A stretch of 11,171 nucleotides of DNA from an uncultured Lachnospiraceae bacterium. Its GTDB lineage: Bacteria; Bacillota; Clostridia; Lachnospirales; Lachnospiraceae. The stretch spans positions 1 through 11,171 of the forward strand of contig CANOFI010000052.1 in NCBI GenBank assembly GCA_947565255.1, written 5' to 3'. The notes under the pieces were generated by a model. It worked only from the letters and a program-made list of their open reading frames with translations. It ran no database searches and was not told the DNA's origin. Below are positions 5,983-11,171 of this stretch, piece after piece (positions within the stretch are counted from its first letter, which is position 1; each line of letters begins with the position of its first letter). The position numbers and the translations under genes were made by a program.

Positions 5983-6975
5983 CTTGTGGCGGCAATCCTG
6001 CTGCTTCTGCTGTCGGTTTTTGTCAGCAGGGAGATCGAAGAGCAGAAAGGGCAGGCAGGGGTTCGGTTTACAAAAGAAGGAATAGACGCCAAGCAGATTG
6101 GGCGTATATATGAGGAAGAGGAGCAGGAGGATTTGCCGTGGCTGACGCTGTGGCGATGTAAGGAGGGTGCGGACATCTGTAAGAACGATGGAAGCAGGCG
6201 CGCTACAGTGAAGCTGGTGGAGCTTTGGGGCGATGTGGAGCACATATATCCCAAATGCCTTGCGGGCGGCTCTCCGCTGTCGAAGGAGGATAAGGCAGGC
6301 TGTATGCTGAGCGGCAAGGCGGCTTTTGAAGTTTTTGGCAGTGAAGATGTAATTGGAAAGCAGGTGGTGTATGAGAACTGCACATATGAGGTCAGAGGGC
6401 TTTTGGATGTAGAGGATAAACTGTTTGTAAGGCAAGAGAAGGAAGGACTTTTCTCTTACATGGAGGCAGAGGGCCGTGCCGGGGGCGGTATGGAGCCTGT
6501 CAGGGAAATTTTGCTGCAGGCGGGCGTATCGCCAAAGGATGGGGCGGTGCTGGAGTGGGATTTCATCAGAGGGCTTTTGCACCTTTTTGGTGCATTTGGC
6601 GCAGGGCTTTTGGAGCTTGCGGCGGTGCGCTGGTTTTCCAGAAGGTATAAGGGGAGCAGGATTTTGGTATGGTGCGTGCGCGCCGGCGCCGCCGCGCTTT
6701 TTGTACTTATGCTTGTAAAGGGATGGTGTTTTTCGCAGGAGGTGATACCGGGCAGCTGGTCGGACTTTGCATTTTTTGGCAATCTGTTTCAGGAGCAGTT
6801 GGAAAATTATAAACGGTATCTGGATGTGCCGGATATTTTTAAGGACCGGCAGCTTTTTTGGGAATTGCGCCTTGCGCTCGGCTGTATCGCGGGGAGCGCA
6901 GTGTTAAGCGTGATTTGTCTTTTTCAAAGAGAAAAAGAGACGTCTGAGAATATAGGTGGGACAGACGGTTTTTGA
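5980..6975 (+). CDS. MacB/FtsX-like membrane protein, 1+3 TM topology
   Basis: This is probably the permease-like partner of the preceding adaptor. One membrane segment sits at the N-terminus (VAAILLLLLSVFVS). An external domain of about 175 residues follows, containing a stretch that reads like the MacB periplasmic core: LWGDVEHIYPK, a Gly-Gly-Ser-Pro-Leu-Ser step, CMLSGKAAFEVFGSEDVIGK, then YEVRGLLDVEDK (about 80-147). Three membrane segments close the protein (about 195-219, 228-250 and 295-315), the 1+3 layout of MacB/FtsX. I assign it by topology and motif style; no clear FtsX signature is seen in the C-terminal helices. There is no ATPase domain. Coordinates use GTG 5980, but the true N-terminus probably lies upstream near 5904-5908. 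It ends the operon. Confidence 0.72.
   Translation: MLVAAILLLLLSVFVSREIEEQKGQAGVRFTKEGIDAKQIGRIYEEEEQEDLPWLTLWRCKEGADICKNDGSRRATVKLVELWGDVEHIYPKCLAGGSPLSKEDKAGCMLSGKAAFEVFGSEDVIGKQVVYENCTYEVRGLLDVEDKLFVRQEKEGLFSYMEAEGRAGGGMEPVREILLQAGVSPKDGAVLEWDFIRGLLHLFGAFGAGLLELAAVRWFSRRYKGSRILVWCVRAGAAALFVLMLVKGWCFSQEVIPGSWSDFAFFGNLFQEQLENYKRYLDVPDIFKDRQLFWELRLALGCIAGSAVLSVICLFQREKETSENIGGTDGF
6941..6973 (+). terminator. weak terminator-like hairpin at operon end
   Basis: CGTCTG (6941-6946) pairs with CAGACG (6962-6967) across a 15-nt loop and is followed by G and TTTTT (6969-6973). The T run overlaps the stop codon TGA (6973-6975). A stem of 6 bp with a long loop is weak, so readthrough toward the methyltransferase gene is possible. 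Confidence 0.4.
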
Positions 6976-7054
6976 TGCCGGCGGAAATAGTACAATCTGA
7001 TGCCGGTAAATGTATAGTAATAATAGATTTTTGCGGCAAAAACAGAGCATACGA

Positions 7055-7083
7055 TTGAAATAGGAAAAGGTCCGTGCTATGAT
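7055..7083 (+). promoter_or_regulatory. sigma-A promoter of the methyltransferase gene
   Basis: TTGAAA (7055-7060), a 17-nt spacer and TATGAT (7078-7083) match the sigma-A consensus at 5 of 6 positions in each box. Transcription would start near 7090, about 40 nt before the start codon at 7132. This separates the methyltransferase gene from the ABC operon. Confidence 0.7.
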
Positions 7084-7131
7084 AAGAAGAACAGAAGGAT
7101 TTGACAGGTTTTTTACAGGGAGGAATGAAAT

Positions 7132-7893
7132 ATGTGGAATGCCGGGCTTTATGAGCGCTATGGAAAAGAGCGGAGCAAGCCGTCGGTGGATCTGGCTGCC
7201 AGACTGAGGGATAAAGAGTTTCAAAGAATTTTAGATGTGGGGTGCGGTTCCGGCATGAGCACGCTGCCGCTCGTTTTGTCGTGGGAAAATGCGGAAATTA
7301 TCGGAATTGACCGGTCAGCGGAAATGCTGAAAAAAGCGGAGGAAATGTTACCTGCGGTTACATTTTTGCAAAGAGACTGCAGGGAACCGATATTTGATTT
7401 GGGAACGTTTGATCTGATATTTTCCAATGCTTTCATACAGTGGCTTCCCAATCAGGAGGAATTTATAAAAAATGCTTTTGCCATGCTGAATGAAGGCGGA
7501 GTTTTTGCGGCACAGATACCGCTGTTTGGAGAAATGCCGGCCAATGCATGTATAACAGAGGCCGAGAAGCAGTTTGCGCGCTGTCTGGAGGGGATAGAAG
7601 AAGAAAAATTTGTTCTGCATTCCGCCAGGGAGTATTATGATATGCTGTCGGCGTTTGCTGGCGAAACAGAAATGTGGATTACGGATTATTTTCATGAGAT
7701 GGACAGTCCTGAAAATATTCTTGAATTTCTGAGGGGGACCGCGCTGCTGCCTTATACCAGAAGGCTGAATGAGGAGGAGCAGGCCGTATTTATGCAAAAG
7801 GTGCAGAAAAACCTTGAGGCAGAATATCCCCGCCGGGCAAACGGAAAAGTATTGTTTCCGTTCAAAAGGCTGTTTTTGATTGGGAGGAAATGA
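7132..7893 (+). CDS. trans-aconitate-methyltransferase-like SAM methyltransferase
   Basis: This is a soluble class I SAM-dependent methyltransferase. It resembles E. coli Tam over its whole length: the start WNAGLYERYGKERSKP, motif I DVGCGSG (35-41), the acidic ribose-binding GID (Asp60), Asp82 after the fourth strand, the FSNAFIQWLP block (97-106), YYDMLS, a WITDYFHEM block, and the end YPRRANGKVLFPFKRLFLI. Tam methylates trans-aconitate, a by-product of the aconitase reaction, so a detoxification role is possible. Relatives in Clostridia may have other substrates, and I would not fix the substrate from sequence. At 253 aa it has the family length. GGAGGAA lies about 8 nt before the start at 7132, and its own promoter precedes it. 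Confidence 0.87.
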   Translation: MWNAGLYERYGKERSKPSVDLAARLRDKEFQRILDVGCGSGMSTLPLVLSWENAEIIGIDRSAEMLKKAEEMLPAVTFLQRDCREPIFDLGTFDLIFSNAFIQWLPNQEEFIKNAFAMLNEGGVFAAQIPLFGEMPANACITEAEKQFARCLEGIEEEKFVLHSAREYYDMLSAFAGETEMWITDYFHEMDSPENILEFLRGTALLPYTRRLNEEEQAVFMQKVQKNLEAEYPRRANGKVLFPFKRLFLIGRK

Positions 7894-7956
7894 GAGTGAA
7901 AGGACGTTAAATTTAACCGCAATTTAAGAAAAAATATTGTATTTTATGACAATTTA

Positions 7957-7984
7957 TGGTACAATATCGACAGATATTGTACCA
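7957..7984. repeat. 12-bp perfect inverted repeat over the -10 box
   Basis: The arm TGGTACAATATC (7957-7968) is exactly complementary to 7973-7984, with the loop GACA. The left arm contains the predicted -10 hexamer TACAAT (7960-7965). It therefore could be an operator that blocks polymerase, or one end of a small palindromic repeat element. The predicted transcription start falls in the loop or right arm. Confidence 0.75.
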
Positions 7985-8030
7985 GCGCCGAGCGAAGCGA
8001 GTGTGCATCAGGAGGAACAAAGTTCCGACA

Positions 8031-8053
8031 TACCATGTGCGGAGCACATGGTA
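8031..8053. repeat. 10-bp perfect inverted repeat in leader
   Basis: TACCATGTGC (8031-8040) pairs perfectly with 8044-8053 around a GGA loop, giving a stable RNA hairpin. It ends about 40 nt before the Shine-Dalgarno site of the chemoreceptor gene, so it does not mask that site directly. It shares the TACC/GGTA outer bases with the repeat at 7957-7984. Confidence 0.75.
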
Positions 8054-8104
8054 CAAGGTGCGGGCATGAGAGAGTATACAGCAATAAAATGGGAGGAAGT
8101 AAGA

Positions 8105-9577
8105 ATGGAGTTAGAGATTTTAAAAAATGAAGAGAAAAGAATGAATTTGGTGATGTTTCTCTTTCTGGCAATCATACCCTGCGTTGCAGCCGGATATGTG
8201 CTGCTGTTTAACAATGGTTCTGCAAAGGATTTAATTGTGCTTACAATGGTTGGGGCCAGCGTGCTGGTTAAGCTGTTTGAAAAGGTACTGGGAAAGTATG
8301 CGAAGTATTGTTATGTTTCCATTTTGCCGATATTTGGAGCAGTGACGATTGTACTGGGCAATCCTGGTTCCTTTGGCGCAATGGCGGAGGCTTATTTTCT
8401 TATTTTATTCCTTGCGGTTCCCTATTATGACCTGAATCTGATTAAAGTATGTACGGCAGTCACAATCATATCCAATGTGGCGGCGATGCTGATTTTTCAG
8501 AAGGCGTATCTGGCGATGTATACATTCTCTATTTGGATTTTTGTGTGGATGGTGTATGTTCTGGCAGTTCTTGTTGCGATGTTTATTATCCAGAGGGCGC
8601 GTTCCCTGTTCCTGGATGTGGAGCAGAAGGAGCATAAGATGGAGGCGCTGCTTGTCAATGTCAACAAGGCATTTGAGGGTCTGGAGGAGTCTTCGGGAAA
8701 AATATATGACTCTTTACATAATTTTGAGGCGAGCACGGCGGAGATTGCTTCATCGACCAGCCAGATTGCGAGCAGTGCAGATGTGCAGATTGAGCAGGTT
8801 AAGGGCAGCCTTGATATTTTTAATGATCTGAACAGCAAGATTGAAAGCTCGGGAAGGCGGCTGGAAGAGGCTGTCAGCAATATAATGCAGCTGAAAATGA
8901 AAAATGATGAGGGGATTCAGGCAATTCAGGATTTGTCGGATAAGTTCAGAGAAAATATCAGCTCCACAAGGGTGGCATCGGAAGGCGTGACTTCTTTGGT
9001 GCAGAAATCCAATTCCATCGGCGAGATTATAGAAAGCATCGGTCAGATTGCGCAGCAGACAAATCTGCTTGCCCTGAATGCGGCAATTGAAGCGGCGAGG
9101 GCCGGGGAGGCCGGCAGAGGCTTTGCTGTGGTAGCGGATGAAATCAATATGCTGTCCGGTGAATCTGCGGCGGCAACTCAGAAAATAGATGCCATTTTAA
9201 AGGATGTGCTTTCTACGGTAAACGACGTCAATCAGGTTATGGATAACAACGGCGTGATTGTGGAGCAGTCCAATGAGAAGCTGAATGACACAGTTAAGAT
9301 TTTTGAGACGATGCTCAAATCTTCTGAGGAAGTTATAGTTGTAATTGATATGCTGAAAAAGGAGCTTGCCAATATTGTGGATATTAAGGACCGGCTGTCA
9401 GAGGCGATGGAGCAGGTTGAGCGTGTATCCCGGGATTCTGTGGAGAGTACGGCAGAAATCAGCGCCTCCACTCAGGAGCAGGCGACAGGGGTTGAGAGTA
9501 TCATGAAGTCTATGCAGCATGTGCAGGGCGGTATGGAGCAGCTTTCGGATGTGCTGAACGGGAAAGTGGAGGCATAG
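8105..9577 (+). CDS. six-TM methyl-accepting chemotaxis protein without HAMP
   Basis: This chemoreceptor signals to CheA/CheW. From ATG 8105 it has 490 residues. Six membrane segments (about 13-35, 40-60, 69-85, 91-108, 110-131, 137-163) are joined by very short loops, so no extracellular sensor domain exists. A long coiled coil follows with no evident HAMP. The kinase-control tip is textbook at 318-338 (QTNLLALNAAIEAARAGE-GR) and continues GFAVVADEI, but then reads NMLSGES where EIRxLAxxS is usual. The two coiled-coil arms are similar in length, about 145 residues each. There is no C-terminal CheR-binding pentapeptide. The start is set by GGAGG at 8092-8096, 8 nt upstream. A longer in-frame reading from 7937 would run through the promoter and palindromes and is rejected. 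The stimulus is unknown; sensing within the membrane, of lipophilic compounds or proton/redox state, is a guess. Confidence 0.93.
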   Translation: MELEILKNEEKRMNLVMFLFLAIIPCVAAGYVLLFNNGSAKDLIVLTMVGASVLVKLFEKVLGKYAKYCYVSILPIFGAVTIVLGNPGSFGAMAEAYFLILFLAVPYYDLNLIKVCTAVTIISNVAAMLIFQKAYLAMYTFSIWIFVWMVYVLAVLVAMFIIQRARSLFLDVEQKEHKMEALLVNVNKAFEGLEESSGKIYDSLHNFEASTAEIASSTSQIASSADVQIEQVKGSLDIFNDLNSKIESSGRRLEEAVSNIMQLKMKNDEGIQAIQDLSDKFRENISSTRVASEGVTSLVQKSNSIGEIIESIGQIAQQTNLLALNAAIEAARAGEAGRGFAVVADEINMLSGESAAATQKIDAILKDVLSTVNDVNQVMDNNGVIVEQSNEKLNDTVKIFETMLKSSEEVIVVIDMLKKELANIVDIKDRLSEAMEQVERVSRDSVESTAEISASTQEQATGVESIMKSMQHVQGGMEQLSDVLNGKVEA

Positions 9578-9601
9578 CAGAAGCGTGCCTGAAAAAGGGG
9601 G

Positions 9602-10366
9602 TTATCGCTGCACTTCAATGGCATCATACGTATGGCTGCAGTGATACCCCAGTTTTTCGGCCAGGGAGGCAGAACATTTGTTCTGCGCATCCCAGCTGGG
9701 ATACAGGCCGTGTTCCAGACATTCTAATATCAGCTTTGCTCCGCATACGGAAGCCAGACCCTTTCGGCGGTATTCTTTTTTTGTATCGATTTCAATTTCT
9801 ATGCCATCCTGGTATCTGGAGTAGGAGGAAGCGCCGGATACCAGGATGCCATTTTTAAGGATGGCTGTGCCGAGTCCGAGCCTGCGGTAGGTTTCATAGT
9901 CCTGAAACTGTGAAACCAGGTCGGCGCTCCATAGCTTTGATTTGCACATATGGTAAAGCGGTTCGTCTATCATGTGCATCTCATATTCACCAGGCAGTGA
10001 AGAAATTATTTTGCCCAGCTTTTTTCTGTCAAAGACGTCAGGTTCTTTTTTCGTTGCATAGCGCAGAACGGCTTTTGCGTTAGCTGCATAAATCTGCATT
10101 ATCATATGTTTCCATTCTTCGTGCTGCGGAATCAGGATCATAAAATCCTGTGTGCACCATTCGGGTTTGAAGGCGGCTAATTCCCGGCAGGGCTTTCCGG
10201 AAAAAAATGTAAAATCGCCGAGGATAGCCATTGCGGCAGTCGGATGAACCGGGTCATCAGCATATAGTTTCCCCATAATGCCCTGCAGGCATGACCAGAT
10301 AATTGTCTCTTCCCAGCCGGCAAACAGGGGTGCGGCAGTTTTTGTGTCTTTTATTTCGTATATCAT
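9602..10366 (-). CDS. GNAT-family N-acetyltransferase
   Basis: This is probably a cytosolic acetyl-CoA-dependent acetyltransferase of 254 aa. The C-terminal half holds the GNAT core: a beta strand GIEIEIDT, the acetyl-CoA pyrophosphate loop R-R-K-G-L-A (200-205), then the W-D-x-x-N-x-x-S block (225-232) and LAEKLGY, which matches the Bacillota GNAT subgroup with a roughly 130-residue N-terminal extension. That subgroup, as far as I recall, includes the zwittermicin A resistance enzyme ZmaR, so self-protection or antibiotic modification is possible, but the substrate is not determinable. On its strand GGAGAA precedes the start by about 5 nt. It converges on the chemoreceptor gene with a 24-nt gap and no clear terminator between them. 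The promoter is unclear; an extended -10 like TGC-TAAAAT is present upstream around 10480. Confidence 0.85.
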   Translation of the reverse strand: MIYEIKDTKTAAPLFAGWEETIIWSCLQGIMGKLYADDPVHPTAAMAILGDFTFFSGKPCRELAAFKPEWCTQDFMILIPQHEEWKHMIMQIYAANAKAVLRYATKKEPDVFDRKKLGKIISSLPGEYEMHMIDEPLYHMCKSKLWSADLVSQFQDYETYRRLGLGTAILKNGILVSGASSYSRYQDGIEIEIDTKKEYRRKGLASVCGAKLILECLEHGLYPSWDAQNKCSASLAEKLGYHCSHTYDAIEVQR

Positions 10367-10689
10367 GCAACTTCTCCATATGATTTCTGTAATGTTAAAT
10401 TAAATCAGAAATTAGGTTGTTGGTTTATTAGGATAGTTCCAAAGGTTGGTTTGCAGGGAACTGATTCTTATTTTAGCATAAAAAAGGATATTTGTATAGG
10501 TTATGTCTGTGGTTTTTATTATTGCGCCGGAAGATGTCAAATGAAATCAGAACAGATAATCAGCGGTAGTGTATTTCATTAATGAACCGATATACCACTA
10601 ATTGATTTCTTTTGCGAAGAATGCCGCTGTTTTTTTAAGAACGCGGTCTCTTTATCTTTTTTCTTCTTCCATATAGGCTCTTACCACTT
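10367..10689. other. AT-rich intergenic stretch with palindromes, no gene
   Basis: No gene is seen on either strand; the open frames are under 15 codons. The region carries an ATTTCTG (10383-10389) / CAGAAAT (10406-10412) inverted pair just upstream of the acetyltransferase gene. It also has a 12-bp perfect palindrome TTCATTAATGAA (10575-10586) that sits inside a wider TAGTG/CACTA inverted pair. It must contain the 3' end of the exporter permease transcript and the acetyltransferase promoter, but I see no convincing intrinsic terminator. Confidence 0.5.
10575..10586. promoter_or_regulatory. 12-bp palindrome, operator-like
   Basis: TTCATTAATGAA is identical to its reverse complement. TAGTG lies to its left (about 10567-10571) and CACTA to its right (about 10597-10601), extending the symmetry. 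A dimeric regulator could bind here, but the distance to the acetyltransferase start (about 210 nt) is large. Confidence 0.3.
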
Positions 10690-11171
10690 CTATTTTGCTT
10701 TTTGTTTTTTCAAAACTATTTTGCATACAATTACCGCTGCAAAAAAGATAAAGATTAGATACCATAGATGTTCAATGCAAAATCCATGATCCAGCATCAG
10801 TCGGTATCCCCAGGAGGCAGGGAAAATCAGTCCTATCGTTTTCAAAAAATCGGGTAGAAACTCAATAGGAAACATAATTCCCGAAAGCATGATTGAGGGC
10901 AAAAACACTAATTGTGCTATCATCGTCAGTTTCGCTTGATTTTTTACCGCCAATCCTAAAACACTTCCAATACTTAACGACGAGGTAATGTATATAGCAA
11001 GTGCAAGAAAGAAAAACGGAAGCTGTATCGGCAAAGCTGCTTCAAATAGAATAGGGGCAAGCAGCACAATCACAACACAGGTAATCATCAAATGAACAAA
11101 TGCTGAAAGGAACATGGTAACAAGTCCTAAACAGATAGGTACTCCGTTTGCTTTATAAACTTTTTTTATGT
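10690..11171 (-). CDS. ABC-2 type exporter permease, C-terminal part
   Basis: The frame is open to the right window edge, so the gene is cut by the window. Visible are about 160 residues. The sequence begins in a cytoplasmic loop (KKVYKANGVPICLGLV) and continues with membrane segments near AFVHLMITCVVIVLLAPILF and FFFLALAIYITSSLSIGSVL. The family hallmark is LPSIMLSGIMFPIEFLPDFLK followed by IFPASWGYRLM. A last membrane segment and a basic tail (LKKQKAK) complete it. Such permeases export drugs, lipids or peptides with a separate ATPase, whose gene would lie further upstream (to the right of this window). The internal ATG at 11113-11115 is not the start. The base composition is clearly more AT-rich than the operon at 532-6975. 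Confidence 0.88.
   Translation of the reverse strand, partial: IKKVYKANGVPICLGLVTMFLSAFVHLMITCVVIVLLAPILFEAALPIQLPFFFLALAIYITSSLSIGSVLGLAVKNQAKLTMIAQLVFLPSIMLSGIMFPIEFLPDFLKTIGLIFPASWGYRLMLDHGFCIEHLWYLIFIFFAAVIVCKIVLKKQKAK

Larger units (their letters stand above)
7894..8104 (+). promoter_or_regulatory. chemoreceptor leader: promoter plus stacked palindromes
   Basis: This non-coding stretch holds a 12-bp palindrome GTTAAATTTAAC (7906-7917) and a probable sigma-A promoter with TTGTAT (7937-7942), a 17-nt spacer and TACAAT (7960-7965) in an extended TGG-TACAAT context. Three perfect inverted repeats follow: 7957-7984, 8014-8026 (GGAAC-AAA-GTTCC) and 8031-8053. Transcription would begin near 7972 and give a leader of about 130 nt containing at least two hairpins. 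No known riboswitch consensus is recognisable, including the c-di-GMP type often found before chemoreceptor genes. Confidence 0.5.

Noticed and set aside
5206..6582. 458-codon antisense frame across the adaptor and MacB-like genes
   Set aside because: It spans two plus-strand genes with clear domains, shows no domain of its own, and has Ser/Leu/Pro-rich shadow composition.
7937..8104. 56-residue N-terminal extension of the chemoreceptor
   Set aside because: It would translate the predicted -10 box and all three palindromes and lacks a ribosome site. ATG 8105 has GGAGG at ideal distance and starts just before the first membrane helix.
7894..8104. c-di-GMP or other known riboswitch in front of the chemoreceptor gene
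   Set aside because: The conserved GEMM-type core sequences are not present; the region consists of simple palindromes instead.
9578..9601. bidirectional terminator between the convergent genes
   Set aside because: The 24-nt gap contains an A5/G5 run but no stem of useful length.

Overview
The window reads as a mid-GC Bacillota chromosome, most likely a Lachnospiraceae-type gut Clostridium. The grounds are strong GGAGG-type Shine-Dalgarno sites, a Gram-positive lipoprotein ABC-import operon without its own ATPase, a soluble-signalling-domain chemoreceptor and AT-rich intergenic DNA. This placement is an inference from gene style; there is no rRNA or other marker gene in the window.

Layout. 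Positions 1-531 hold no convincing gene. They contain a 21-bp AT-rich inverted repeat, a 39-bp imperfect direct repeat pair and four GTATAC palindromes spaced 52, 51 and 41 bp. A tightly packed plus-strand operon runs from 532 to 6975: a 760-aa lipoprotein (a propeller-like N-terminal region joined to a family-1 solute-binding domain), two CUT1-type sugar permeases, a HlyD/MacA-type periplasmic adaptor, and a four-TM protein with the layout of a MacB/FtsX permease whose start is uncertain. A weak terminator-like hairpin closes the operon. A trans-aconitate-methyltransferase-like gene follows (7132-7893) behind a good sigma-A promoter. Then comes a six-TM chemoreceptor without HAMP or extracellular domain (8105-9577), preceded by a 210-nt leader packed with palindromes, one of which covers the predicted -10 box. 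On the minus strand, converging on the chemoreceptor, are a GNAT acetyltransferase (9602-10366) and the C-terminal part of an ABC-2 exporter permease that runs off the right edge. The permease DNA is visibly more AT-rich than the left operon.

How the genes may work together. The first three operon genes make an importer for an unknown, probably carbohydrate, ligand; its ATPase would be a shared MsmX/UgpC-type protein encoded elsewhere. The last two genes look like the adaptor and permease of a MacAB-like machine, also without an ATPase. Import-type and adaptor/FtsX-type parts in one translationally coupled unit with no nucleotide-binding subunit is the most unusual thing here. The remaining genes look like independent units.
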